A stretch of 64,000 nucleotides of DNA from Paludibacteraceae bacterium (GTDB lineage Bacteria > Bacteroidota > Bacteroidia > Bacteroidales > Paludibacteraceae), in assembly GCA_024401645.1 (NCBI GenBank), contig JAKSKR010000010.1, positions 1 to 64,000 of the forward strand, in the 5' to 3' direction. This document shows, one piece after another, positions 17,901-25,196 of the stretch. The translations under genes and the position numbers were made by a program. The first letter of the stretch is position 1, and the number at the start of each line of letters is the position of its first letter. A model generated the notes under the pieces. That model did not search any database, had not been told where the DNA came from, and saw only the letters and a list, made by a program, of their open reading frames with translations.

Positions 17901-18345
17901 GACTAACATCGACCAGGCTAGCATTGCTAAACTAGAGAAGGAAGGCCAGCTTGAACTCGATGTTGAAGGCTTGAAGGTGGTTGTTGAAAAGGCAGACGTT
18001 GAAATCAAGTCGGAAGATATTCCTGGCTGGTTGGTAGCCAACAACGGCGACTTGACTGTTGCACTCGACATTCAGTTGACTCCTGAATTGATTAAGGAAG
18101 GTGTTGCACGCGAGTTCATCAACCGAATCCAGAACATCCGTAAGTCTTCTGGTTTTGATATTACCGATAAGATTAGCGTTAAGATTGAACGCAACGATAA
18201 GGTGAACGATGCTGTTACAGAGTTTGCCGATTACATTGGCGCACAAACTTTGGCTGTAGCTGTTGAATTGGTCGACAAGGTGGCTAACCCTACCGAACTC
18301 GATTTCGACGACTTCAAGGTTAACATCGAAATCAATAAAATCTAA
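14914..18345 (+). CDS. ileS: Isoleucyl-tRNA synthetase
   Basis: 1143 aa, the longer IleRS form seen in Bacteroidota. It charges tRNA-Ile in the cytosol and edits valine. Class I signatures are present: the HIGH-equivalent GIHH (57-60) in PPSANGKPGIHH, and KMSKR (693-697) for ATP binding. The CP1 editing insertion lies between, with the motif TTTPWTLSSNTALCVG. The anticodon-binding helices and a C-terminal extension follow. It is transcribed alone from a canonical promoter and ends in a 12-bp hairpin. Confidence 0.97.
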   Translation: MGKKFAEYSKFDLSQINKEVLKAWDDADIFHKSIAQHEGDPSYVFFEGPPSANGKPGIHHVLARAIKDIFLRYKTMQGYYVRRKAGWDTHGLPVELGVEKELGITKDDIGKSITIEEYNDKCRSNVMMFTNEWTDLTRKIGYWVDLEHPYITYDNRFIESEWYLLKELYKQGFLYKGYTIQPYSPAAGTGLSSHELNQPGCYRDVKDTTVTGQFLVKGNIPAAVKVAENWGEVFFLAWTTTPWTLSSNTALCVGPKIDYVMVQSYNPYTGKPGTFIMAEARLSAYFNPAGAEAPMDAYNAGDKVVPYRIIGSCKGADLVGMEYEQLMPWFKVNGDAFKVIPGDYVTTEDGTGIVHISPTYGADDARVAKAAGIAPLQLIDANGNLRPTVDLDGKFYLLKDLDAEYVKNSVNVDAYKEYEGRFVKNAYDANLTDKDASLDVDLCVMLKQQNRAFKVEKHVHNYPHCWRTDKPILYYPLDSWFIRSTAARDEMVALNKTILWKPESTGTGRFGKWLENLNDWNLSRSRFWGTPLPIWRTEDCREEICIGSVEELMAEIDKSIKAGFMTENPYKNFKVGDYSEDNYSTKNLDLHRPYVDNIVLVSPSGKPMKRESDLIDVWFDSGSMPFSQLHYPFENKELVDNNLFYPANFISEGVDQTRGWFYTLHAISTMIKHSVAFKAVISCGLVLDKNGNKMSKRLGNAVDPFGQVEKFGADPVRWYMITNSSPWDNLKYDQDGVDEVKRKFFGTLYNTYSFFALYANVDGFSGSEAQVPVAKRPEIDRWVLSLLNTLVKEVTEALEDYEPTKAGRAIAKFVSDDLSNWYVRLNRKRFWGGTMDEDKLAAYQTLHTCLLTVAKLMAPIAPFYADRLYLDLTAASPVCESVHLDKFPVADASLIDKALEDRQRMAQDISSMALSLRKKENIKVRQPLSQIMVPVLSEHDRESILAVDDLIKSEINVKAIKLVDDSAGMLVKRLKPDFKKLGPKCGKSMKAVANLLTNIDQASIAKLEKEGQLELDVEGLKVVVEKADVEIKSEDIPGWLVANNGDLTVALDIQLTPELIKEGVAREFINRIQNIRKSSGFDITDKISVKIERNDKVNDAVTEFADYIGAQTLAVAVELVDKVANPTELDFDDFKVNIEINKI

Positions 18346-18370
18346 TTTGGTTTTAGTGAAATAGTTTCAA

Positions 18371-18401
18371 TAATGGCGTGCTCTTGTCTAGCACGCCATT
18401 A
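18371..18401 (+). terminator. Hairpin after ileS
   Basis: A perfect 12-bp stem TAATGGCGTGCT / AGCACGCCATTA with a 7-nt loop. The downstream T-run is weak, so termination may be partial. Confidence 0.6.
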
Positions 18402-18441
18402 TCGTTTATGACAATGATTAGTTTACAACGTAGTATTATTT

Positions 18442-19551
18442 ATGATTGATTTTCGAAAAGTCATGGCGTTTATGGCGCTTTGTGTGGTTAGTATTATTGT
18501 TGGCAGTATTTTGTTCGAGGACTTCGAATATATCTTTTTCTTTGTAGTTTGTGTGGTGGTAGGGGTTAGCCTCATATATCTTTTCCTGCAAGTTGATAAA
18601 GATGTGCCTAGCGGATCTTCTGACGATACAAAATCGGCTTGGGAATGGATGTCAAATACAGAAAGGAATGCCTTCAGGGACTTTAATTTCGCTAACCAAA
18701 AGAAAAAGAAGTCATCCAAAAAGAGTAAAAGCGAAACAGAAAGGAATGCCTTCAGGGGCTTTAATTTCGTTAACCAAAAGAAAAAGAAGTCATCCAAAAA
18801 GAGTAAAAGCGAAAAGAATGACTATAAAACGATTTATTATAGCAATAACCAGTCGCTTTATTTATTGGCTTGCCTCATATCTCAAATTGTTGCTGTCGAT
18901 GGCGAAACTTCCGACACTGAATATGATGCTGCTTGTAGGTATCTGCAGCCAAGAATGGATGCCTACGATTATCATAAGCTCGTCTCGTTTTTGACCGATA
19001 CGGGGTTTTCTATGGCTATTTTAGAGTCGACAGCGAAAAACGTTGGGAATGCATACGCTCAAGTGAATGGTGGACTCTATTTCGTGACCGAACTGCTTTA
19101 TTCCATTGTTATTGTTTCTGGCATTAATCCTAAAGAATGGGAAGCTATGTGTAAGGTTCTAGACATTTTCTTCCCGAAAAACGATGATGATTATTTCTAT
19201 TTCATAGATAAGTACCAGAGCTACGAACGGGGTGGGCGTCCTTATAATGCAGAATATGCAAGAAGGCTAAAAGAGCGCAAGCAAGGGAAAAATAATCAGA
19301 ACTCGTCAAAGACAAGTGGTGCTGATAGGGACACTGGAAATGACGTGCCAAAACAAAAAAGCGCGAAAAATAGTTCATATTATAGCATTCTTGGTTTAAC
19401 TGAAGATGCCACTCAAAGTGATATTAGGAAACGTTACCACGAATTGGCAAAGAAATACCATCCCGATGTCACGCTAGACGAATTGGAGAAACGTGTGCTT
19501 GCCGAAAAATTTATTGAGATACAGAATGCTTACAATGCGTTAAGGCAATAG
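18442..19551 (+). CDS. DjlA-like membrane protein: TM, TerB, C-terminal J domain (copy 1)
   Basis: 369 aa. Two hydrophobic helices (about 7-25 and 31-50) anchor it in the inner membrane. A Lys/Ser-rich charged linker contains a 26-residue unit repeated twice (73-124). A TerB-like domain follows, with the acidic [18 protein letters not shown] motif (about 152-169). The C-terminal J domain (about 312-369) has the HPD tripeptide needed to stimulate an Hsp70. TM-TerB-J is the order of E. coli DjlA, so the protein probably recruits DnaK to a membrane-proximal task; the client is unknown. Two further paralogs are at 27857 and 43005. The winged-helix gene follows after 17 nt. Confidence 0.75.
   Translation: MIDFRKVMAFMALCVVSIIVGSILFEDFEYIFFFVVCVVVGVSLIYLFLQVDKDVPSGSSDDTKSAWEWMSNTERNAFRDFNFANQKKKKSSKKSKSETERNAFRGFNFVNQKKKKSSKKSKSEKNDYKTIYYSNNQSLYLLACLISQIVAVDGETSDTEYDAACRYLQPRMDAYDYHKLVSFLTDTGFSMAILESTAKNVGNAYAQVNGGLYFVTELLYSIVIVSGINPKEWEAMCKVLDIFFPKNDDDYFYFIDKYQSYERGGRPYNAEYARRLKERKQGKNNQNSSKTSGADRDTGNDVPKQKSAKNSSYYSILGLTEDATQSDIRKRYHELAKKYHPDVTLDELEKRVLAEKFIEIQNAYNALRQ
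18658..18813 (+). repeat. 78-bp tandem duplication inside the DjlA-like gene
   Basis: Two adjacent 78-bp units (18658-18735 and 18736-18813) differ at two positions by eye. They encode TERNAFR-x-FNF-x-NQKKKK followed by SSKKSKSE twice. The near-identity indicates a recent, in-frame duplication in a disordered linker. Confidence 0.9.
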
Positions 19552-19568
19552 CAGAATTTCAGTGATTT

Positions 19569-19775
19569 ATGAAGATAGAAGAAGCTTTAGTCTACTTGCT
19601 GGCAAAGGCAAACCATGGCATGACGACCGACCAACTTGCCGAGGCAATTAATAATCAGCATTTGCACCAGCGTAAGGACGGGCAGCCCGTCACCAGTCGT
19701 CAGGTCTATGCGGTTATCTGCCGCTTCCCTAGTATGTTTGTTAAGGAAGGTGGACACATAATGCTGATGATATAG
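19569..19775 (+). CDS. Small winged-helix (HARE-HTH-like) protein
   Basis: 68 aa starting 17 nt after the DjlA-like gene, so probably co-transcribed. The pattern of an N-terminal helix EEALVYLLAKAN, then MTTDQLAEAIN, then TSRQVYAVICRFPSMFVKEGGHIML resembles the HARE-HTH winged helix, known from RpoE (delta) and from DNA-modification proteins. The length is that of a bare domain. It may bind DNA or act as an adaptor. The family call is by pattern only. Confidence 0.55.
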   Translation: MKIEEALVYLLAKANHGMTTDQLAEAINNQHLHQRKDGQPVTSRQVYAVICRFPSMFVKEGGHIMLMI

Positions 19776-19907
19776 GCACAAATTGCCTTGTAATACTTCT
19801 AATTACGTCCTATAAATAGGGTGTATAAGGGATTTAGATAGAGTTTTATGCTCAAATCTGACTAAATGTGCTAATTTTTCATACATTTAGATAGATGTTG
19901 CATACTG

Positions 19908-19953
19908 AAAACCGACTAAATGTGCGAATGTTTCGCTGCATTTAGTCGGTTTT
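19908..19953. terminator. Bidirectional terminator hairpin, with a degenerate copy upstream
   Basis: A 15-bp perfect stem AAAACCGACTAAATG / CATTTAGTCGGTTTT, with further GCGAA/TTCGC pairing in the loop. It serves converging genes at 19775 and 19980. A weaker relative (GACTAAATG...CATTTAGAT, about 19859-19893) precedes it. The rest of 19776-19979 holds no gene. Confidence 0.8.
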
Positions 19954-19979
19954 ATATGTTTTAGTGAGGCTTGGACTTC

Positions 19980-20420
19980 TTATTTCCTAATGATCCACAC
20001 GTAGTGTGTGGTACGTTTTGCAATGAGCCAACGGTCATTTTCCTTGCGGTATTCGTCATCGTGGTAGATGCCCTCTTGCGTCATAACTTGCACGCCGTTC
20101 TGGGTCTCGAATATGGTGGCTTGCGAGTAGCAACGGCCAAGCGCTCTGTTGCCCTTTACGTTAACAACGTGTTGTCCGTTTAGGTGGAACACCTTGTCGA
20201 GCGAGGTTAGGTAGTTGTGGTAGGCATTGCCAATTTCTTCAGGACCATTTAAGGTCTGCTTCAACTCGTCGTTGATGACGATTTTTACAACCGCATCGCT
20301 TGTGAACAGACCCTTTTGGGCCAAGCCATTCTTTTCATCCGACAAAATAGAGAACGTGTCTACCAGTTGTTTAAGGGCTAGCTTGTCCTCAATTGTCTGT
20401 ATCTTTTCTTCTAATTCCAT
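19980..20420 (-). CDS. SnoaL-like (NTF2-superfamily) protein
   Basis: 146 aa, no signal peptide. An N-terminal helix (LEEKIQTIEDKLALKQLVDTF) is followed by a cone-shaped alpha+beta pattern with DEKNG, GPEEIGNAYHNYL, HLNGQHVVNV and a C-terminal RWLIAKRTTHYVWI strand, typical of SnoaL_4-like polyketide-cyclase-fold proteins. These bind small hydrophobic ligands or act as isomerases/cyclases. Its position just downstream (35 nt) of the HAD fusion and the KS/ACP locus suggests co-transcription, but a link to lipid chemistry is inference. Confidence 0.65.
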   Translation of the reverse strand: MELEEKIQTIEDKLALKQLVDTFSILSDEKNGLAQKGLFTSDAVVKIVINDELKQTLNGPEEIGNAYHNYLTSLDKVFHLNGQHVVNVKGNRALGRCYSQATIFETQNGVQVMTQEGIYHDDEYRKENDRWLIAKRTTHYVWIIRK

Positions 20421-20455
20421 TTCTTATAATAAGTTATCTGTTTTTATCAAGTTAA

Positions 20456-21976
20456 TTAATTCTTTAAACCGAGGGCCTTCAACATCTTGTCCCAGTTTTC
20501 GTAGGGAGCCTTGCCAAATTGGAACCATTTGCCGCAGAATTCCTTTGCGCCGTTGCGGCTGCTGTCGTCAATGAGGAACGAACCTTGGTTCAAGTCTTTG
20601 TGGTGGCTTAACACAATGCGCTTCTTGGCGCAGTCGCCCAGGTATTTCTTTACCCAGCGCAGTTTGTCGGTCCAAGCTCTGTCGTTGTCCCAAGGGGCGG
20701 TGGAGAGGATGTAGGTGTTGTAGTGCTCGGTTAGTAGCTTAAAGGCCTCCACGGCGCCTTCTATGGGCTCCATACGCGAGAATATGTCGGGGACGTCGTC
20801 GTAGTGGTCGCGGTATTTTTCCTTTTCTTCTGGCGTTAGCTTGGTGGCAACGGCTCCGGCAAAGTTGACCAGCACACTGTCCATGTCAACATACATGATG
20901 GGGCGGTTGTCTTCGGGAAATTCTTCCTTCTTACTGGCGTCGCCATTCGATGTCTCGGGATGTCCATTCACTAGAATCTTGTGAGTGTCTTCCCAGTTGT
21001 TGAAGGGGTGTTTGCCAAACTGTAGCCATACGCCGTCGAACTGGGCTGCCCCCTTCTTGGCGCGGTCGTCAATAAGTATGGCGCCTTCGTTAAGGTCTTT
21101 CCGGTGGGTTAGTATCAAGCGCTTGTATCCGTAAATGCCTAGGTGCTTTTTCACCCATCGAGCCTTGTCGCTCCATGCGCTTTCGTTGTCCCAAGGGGCG
21201 GTCGAGAGTATGTAGATGTCGTAGTGCCTGCTCAACTGCTTAAAGGCTTCTATGGCGCCTGGCATTGGCTTCATACGGCTGAATATGCCCGGCACGTCTT
21301 CTATGTGGGTGCCATATTTTTCCTTTTCCTCTGGGGTTAACGTTTCCTTTGCTCCCATAAAGTCGACCAGCACGCCATCCATGTCAACGTAGGCAATGGG
21401 TTTCTGTACCTGGTTCTGTTGGTCGTTCAGCATGTCAATGATGGGAATGACGTTGTCGGCCCAGTTCTCCTTTGTAAGTAAGCCTATGCCTTCGTAGTTG
21501 AAGTTGTACTTGAAGTGTTGCTTAAAGAAAGTTTCGCTGTAAAGAATGAAGTCGTCTTGTGCGGCAAAAAGGCCGTAGATGTACTTCTCTTCGCCATAAG
21601 GTATGTGCGCAAACTGGTTGTCGAGCCACTTGTGGACTATGGCTTGCTGTTGTGGGGTGTACATGTAGCGCTGCTTGCCTTCGGCTGTGCTGATGTACAA
21701 TTCGCCAATAAACTGCGGTAAGATGAATATGGGGTTGATGAGGATGCGGTAGTGCCCATAGAGCGACTGCACTAACGTCCCGCCCAAGCCAACGCCAATA
21801 ATAATGTCGGGCTGGTTGTTGTCTACTTCCTTCTTAAGGGCATTGAATATGTCAAGCGGATCGACCGGTAGGGTAGGCACAATGACCTCGGCACCCGGGT
21901 AAAGGTCCTTCAACATTTTCGCTCCATTGTCGTTGAAGGTGTCAGCTGGCGATATTTCTATGTACAGTAGTTTCAT
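20456..21976 (-). CDS. Fusion: YqiA-like esterase domain plus two tandem NT5C-type HAD phosphatase domains
   Basis: 506 aa. Residues 1 to about 185 look like the YqiA/UPF0227 alpha/beta-hydrolase family, but the nucleophile elbow reads GVGLGG, with Gly63 where Ser is expected, so esterase activity is doubtful. Two HAD domains of the 5'(3')-deoxyribonucleotidase type follow. Domain 1 has DMDGVLVDF (D198, D200), STAPWDN and LIDDRAKKG. Domain 2 has DMDSVLVNF (D364, D366), STAPWDN and LIDDSSRNG. The domains are clearly duplicated, sharing TPEEKEKY, RWVKK and KDLN segments. Both keep the catalytic aspartate pair. It lies 147 nt downstream of the dehydratase genes, so it may share their transcript. 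Substrate unknown; a nucleotide or phosphate monoester is expected. Confidence 0.75.
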   Translation of the reverse strand: MKLLYIEISPADTFNDNGAKMLKDLYPGAEVIVPTLPVDPLDIFNALKKEVDNNQPDIIIGVGLGGTLVQSLYGHYRILINPIFILPQFIGELYISTAEGKQRYMYTPQQQAIVHKWLDNQFAHIPYGEEKYIYGLFAAQDDFILYSETFFKQHFKYNFNYEGIGLLTKENWADNVIPIIDMLNDQQNQVQKPIAYVDMDGVLVDFMGAKETLTPEEKEKYGTHIEDVPGIFSRMKPMPGAIEAFKQLSRHYDIYILSTAPWDNESAWSDKARWVKKHLGIYGYKRLILTHRKDLNEGAILIDDRAKKGAAQFDGVWLQFGKHPFNNWEDTHKILVNGHPETSNGDASKKEEFPEDNRPIMYVDMDSVLVNFAGAVATKLTPEEKEKYRDHYDDVPDIFSRMEPIEGAVEAFKLLTEHYNTYILSTAPWDNDRAWTDKLRWVKKYLGDCAKKRIVLSHHKDLNQGSFLIDDSSRNGAKEFCGKWFQFGKAPYENWDKMLKALGLKN

Positions 21977-22123
21977 ACTTCATCTTTATTGTTGTGGGGT
22001 GGCGTAAATGAAAAAGTTTCATACCCTCTGTTGTCGTAACATAAAGGTATGAAACTTATATCATTTCTCAAACAATGTGCTAACATTGTTGTTAAGCTTG
22101 GCTTCTTTTGCCGTTTTGCTTTC

Positions 22124-22495
22124 TTATTCTTTACGGGCTTCGGCCTTAATGTCCATAAACTTTGTGCCGTCTTTAACAATGGCAGCAACCAGTTTAATGG
22201 CTTCGCTATCGGTGGCGTCAATTTTCAGTTCAATGTCCAACTCCTTATTCTCGGTTGGGGTGATAAGGTGGCTGAACTTAACCTGTTTCATGTTGCCAAT
22301 GAATAGGCTGGCTCCAATTTCTTCCTCTGCGCAAGCCTTAATCATGCCAATGTTGCATACGCCTGGCGATATGGGGTTGCCGGGGAAGTGCCCTTTGAAT
22401 ATGGCGTGGTCAGCATTTAGCTCAACGTGGTAGGTAACCTGTCCATCGCCCGAGCTCTCTTTGCCTTTAATGGTGAAAAAGTCGTCTTTTAGCAT
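22124..22495 (-). CDS. Hotdog dehydratase subunit, ApeI/FabZ-like (His-bearing half)
   Basis: 123 aa of the hotdog fold. The FabZ-type loop KGHFPGNPISPGV is intact with catalytic His36. The glutamate expected one turn later (PGVLxxEA in FabZ) is Gly50 (PGVCNIGM). FabZ-type active sites combine His from one subunit with Glu from its partner. This protein therefore probably works as a heterodimer with the neighbour at 22498, which has the Glu but not the His loop. It lies 2 nt downstream of that partner. Likely role: dehydration of 3-hydroxyacyl-ACP in a specialised acyl or polyene pathway. Confidence 0.75.
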   Translation of the reverse strand: MLKDDFFTIKGKESSGDGQVTYHVELNADHAIFKGHFPGNPISPGVCNIGMIKACAEEEIGASLFIGNMKQVKFSHLITPTENKELDIELKIDATDSEAIKLVAAIVKDGTKFMDIKAEARKE

Positions 22496-22497
22496 GG

Positions 22498-22923
22498 TCA
22501 GTCCTCCTCAAACAGCTTAATTTGGCAGGTGGCAATGGTTTCGTCGCCCACCTTGGTGGTAGCCTCCATTAGGGTTACGTTCATCACCTGTGCGGTAACA
22601 ACCACTTCGGTAACGAGTTGTTCGCCCACACGTGGAAGGCGTACAATTTGGCATTTCTTTATTTCGCCAATGTAGCCAAGTTTTGGCTTGCTGTCTTCGC
22701 CGTTGTTTTGCTTGTTTTTAACTCCGTTATAGGCGGCAGACGTTTGGGCAATATGCTCAATAACGCCCATTTCGCGCAGTTGTCCGTTCTCGCAGAACAC
22801 GTTGGCTGCAAGCACAGTCAGTGCCGATTTTCCTGCCGTTTCGCTAGCCCCATAGAAGGTATCAATCATCATGATGGGCTCGCGCTGCGGAATCAGCTGC
22901 TTTATTTCTTCGCCTTGTAGCAT
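22498..22923 (-). CDS. Hotdog dehydratase subunit, ApeP-like (Glu-bearing half)
   Basis: 141 aa of the hotdog fold. The N-terminus has the FabZ-like start IPQREPIMMIDTF. The catalytic helix reads MGVIEHIAQTSAAYNG with Glu56, matching LEAMAQ of FabZ, but the HFPGxP loop that supplies histidine is missing (NVFCENGQL). This is the pattern of ApeP-type proteins, which pair with an ApeI-type partner in aryl polyene synthesis. It starts 3 nt after the ACP gene and ends 2 nt before the ApeI-like gene, so the four genes are translated from one tight operon. Confidence 0.75.
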   Translation of the reverse strand: MLQGEEIKQLIPQREPIMMIDTFYGASETAGKSALTVLAANVFCENGQLREMGVIEHIAQTSAAYNGVKNKQNNGEDSKPKLGYIGEIKKCQIVRLPRVGEQLVTEVVVTAQVMNVTLMEATTKVGDETIATCQIKLFEED

Positions 22924-22926
22924 TAT

Positions 22927-23169
22927 TTATGCAATCTTGCCAGCGATGAAGTCGTACAATTCACCGAAAGTAAGAACCTTGCTCATTTCAGCGCCATTAG
23001 TCTTGATGCCGAATTCGCCGTCGATAAGAGCAACGAGGTCAACAAGGCTCAAGCTGTCAAGTTCGAGGGTCTTCTTGATGTTTGCATCTGGAGTGATGAC
23101 TTCTTCTTCTACTTCAAATTCTTCTGCAAGCAATGCGTTAACCTTGCTGATGATTTCTTCTTTTGTCAT
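22927..23169 (-). CDS. Acyl carrier protein
   Basis: 80 aa, acidic four-helix carrier. The phosphopantetheine attachment site is Ser39 in LELDSLSLVD. It is dedicated to this small locus rather than being the housekeeping AcpP, because it is sandwiched between a KS (50 nt) and two half-dehydratases (3 nt). It would tether the growing acyl chain. No phosphopantetheinyl transferase is in the window. Confidence 0.9.
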   Translation of the reverse strand: MTKEEIISKVNALLAEEFEVEEEVITPDANIKKTLELDSLSLVDLVALIDGEFGIKTNGAEMSKVLTFGELYDFIAGKIA

Positions 23170-23219
23170 TATTTTATCTTTTAATTGTTATTTGTCTAAG
23201 TCGTAACCTTGATGGGCAA

Positions 23220-24446
23220 TTAACCCTTGAAGTCGCGGATGATGAGGGTAGAGTTGGTGCCGCCGAAACCAAACGAGTTGCTCAAGAAGGTGTCGAAGTG
23301 CTTGCTGACGCGCTGGCCAGGGATGTTCAGCTTGGCTGAATCTTCGTCTGGGTTTTCGAAGTTGATGTTTGCTGCAATGAAGTCGTTCTTCATCATCAGC
23401 ATTGAATAGATAACTTCGCTGGCGCCTGCCATCCACATTTCGTGACCGGTCTGGCTCTTGGTTGAAGTAACTTCAGGCTTGTAAGTGTCGAATACGGCTG
23501 CAATTGCCTTTGCCTCGTTCTGGTCACCTACGTGAGTTGAGGTTGCATGAGCGTTAACGTAACCGATTTCTTCCTTGCGGATGCCTGCTTCGCGAATTGC
23601 CATTTCCAATGAACGGCGTGGACCATCGACGTTAGGAACAGAGATGTGGTCGCCGTTTGAACTGAAACCGTAACCGATAACTTCGGCTAGGATAGGAGCA
23701 CCACGCTTAATGGCGCTTTCTAGGCTTTCAATAATTACAGTTGCACCACCGCCACTTGGTACCAAGCCGTCGCGGTCGCGGTCGAACGGACGAGATGCCT
23801 TTGTAGGGTCGCTTTCGCGGGTTGAGAATGCGCTGATGCCGTCGAAACTGCATACGCTGTATGGGTTGATTTCCTGTGCACCACCACATACTACCATGTC
23901 TTGCAAGCCCCACTTAATGAGCAATGATCCAAGGCCAATTGCGTGTGAGCCGCTGGCACATGCGCCAGATACGGTAAGGTTGATACCCTTTAGCTTGAAG
24001 ATGCAAGAAAGGTTCATGGTAACGGCTGAGTTCATTGACTGGAAGATACCACCTGAACCAATCATGGTGGTGTCACCCTTTTCGCGCATGGTGTCAACGC
24101 TCTTTACAACAGGTTCTGCGCTGCTGTCGTTACCGTATAGAAGGCCAACTTCGTGGCTCTCAAGATAATCTTGGTCGAGTTTTGCATTAGCAAGAGCTTC
24201 TGCTGTGGCTACATAAGCGTATTGTGCCTGTTCTGGCATGTAAACACGCTGGTTGCGGCTAAGTATGCCTTTCAGGTTTGGAAGGTCTACGTGACCAGTC
24301 AATGCTGAACGGAAACCCATCGATTTGCGAACTTCGTCGAAAATGATGCCTGACTTACCGTCCCAAAGTGATTGCTTTACCTCTTCAAGGTTTTTACCAA
24401 GGCAGGAATATATTCCGACGCCTGTAATCACAACTCTTCTTTCCAT
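23220..24446 (-). CDS. Beta-ketoacyl-ACP synthase, FabF/FabB-like
   Basis: 408 aa thiolase-fold condensing enzyme. The catalytic triad is Cys163 (GACASGSH), His300 (NAHATST) and His335. The last lies in TGHEMWMAGA, unlike the GHxxGAAGA of housekeeping FabF, marking a specialised KS. It heads an operon with ACP and two dehydratase subunits. A ketoreductase, chain-length factor and acyl loader are absent here, so the pathway either borrows housekeeping enzymes or has genes elsewhere. Aryl-polyene-like or unusual fatty acid synthesis is plausible but not shown. It is divergent from the NusG-like gene. Confidence 0.88.
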   Translation of the reverse strand: MERRVVITGVGIYSCLGKNLEEVKQSLWDGKSGIIFDEVRKSMGFRSALTGHVDLPNLKGILSRNQRVYMPEQAQYAYVATAEALANAKLDQDYLESHEVGLLYGNDSSAEPVVKSVDTMREKGDTTMIGSGGIFQSMNSAVTMNLSCIFKLKGINLTVSGACASGSHAIGLGSLLIKWGLQDMVVCGGAQEINPYSVCSFDGISAFSTRESDPTKASRPFDRDRDGLVPSGGGATVIIESLESAIKRGAPILAEVIGYGFSSNGDHISVPNVDGPRRSLEMAIREAGIRKEEIGYVNAHATSTHVGDQNEAKAIAAVFDTYKPEVTSTKSQTGHEMWMAGASEVIYSMLMMKNDFIAANINFENPDEDSAKLNIPGQRVSKHFDTFLSNSFGFGGTNSTLIIRDFKG

Positions 24447-24587
24447 TATTATAATATTATTTTATTTTCGTTTAATTGGAAATTGCTCCTATTCCACAAA
24501 ATTTACCGCAAAAATAGCATTTTTTTTTCTCTTTTTTTGTTTTTTATCGATTTTTCAGTACTCATATTTTCCTATCTATCAATTTTT

Positions 24588-24600
24588 GTAACTTTGTTAC
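24588..24600 (+). promoter_or_regulatory. TAACTTTG -7 box inside a GTAAC-TTT-GTTAC palindrome
   Basis: The Bacteroidota -7 element TAACTTTG (24589-24596) lies within a 5-bp inverted repeat, 17 nt before the ATG of the NusG-like gene. A similar arrangement occurs at panB. No well-placed -33 was found. Confidence 0.45.
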
Positions 24601-24616
24601 CAAATAATAAGGTTAT

Positions 24617-25141
24617 ATGTCTCAACAGAATTCTCCGTCTTGGTACGTTTTACGTTTCCCTTCACAAGACCTTTCAAAGGTCCAAAACCATTTGAACCAG
24701 TCTGGCGTTAAGAATTTCGTTCCGTTCAGGTTCGAGGTGATTGACGGCACTACTATGCGCGTCCCGGTTTTGCCGGGTTATGTGTTCGTGGAAGGCCCAC
24801 TTGAAAGACTTGACCTGATTAAGGGCGAGTATGAAGATGGTAAGCTGAAATATGTGATGGATACGAAATTGGGAAGCCCCAAGGCGTTCGATGCCGGCTT
24901 GGTTGCCAATTTCGTTAAGGTGGCTAGCCAAACGCACGAGGGTATTGAGTTCCTCGATTCCCGCCGCGAAATAAATGTGAAGCACGGACCCATGGTTAGG
25001 GTGATTGCCGATGGACCTTTTAAAGGTGTGGTGGGCGAGTACCTACGTGTTCGTTCTAACCGTTGTGTGGTGGTACGCTTGGGCGGACTGGTTACGGTGG
25101 CAACTGGTTTCCTGAAGCCCGACCAGGTAGAGCAACTCTAA
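24617..25141 (+). CDS. NusG-paralog antiterminator, UpxY/RfaH-like
   Basis: 174 aa. The N-terminal NGN domain begins with WYVLRFPSQDLSKVQNHL and has VLPGYVFVEG. The C-terminal KOW motif (about 122-155) reads HGPMVRVIADGPFKGVVGEYLRV. Specialised NusG paralogs of this type (UpxY, LoaP, RfaH) bind RNA polymerase and let it read through long polysaccharide or secondary-metabolite operons. This one is a lone gene, not the first gene of the exopolysaccharide operon (which starts at 42182). It is divergent from the KS/ACP locus. The housekeeping NusG would usually sit with rplK/secE, which are absent here. Target unknown. Confidence 0.75.
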   Translation: MSQQNSPSWYVLRFPSQDLSKVQNHLNQSGVKNFVPFRFEVIDGTTMRVPVLPGYVFVEGPLERLDLIKGEYEDGKLKYVMDTKLGSPKAFDAGLVANFVKVASQTHEGIEFLDSRREINVKHGPMVRVIADGPFKGVVGEYLRVRSNRCVVVRLGGLVTVATGFLKPDQVEQL

Positions 25142-25160
25142 AATAAAAAAGTGAAACAAT

Positions 25161-25196
25161 AACGGCGTTCCGAACATGGTTGTTTGGCACGCCGTT
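25161..25196 (+). terminator. Terminator of the NusG-like gene
   Basis: AACGGCGT (25161-25168) pairs with ACGCCGTT (25189-25196), with inner CCGAAC/GTTTGG pairing, followed by CCTTTTT. The remaining 200 nt before panB hold repeats of this hairpin but no gene. Confidence 0.75.
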
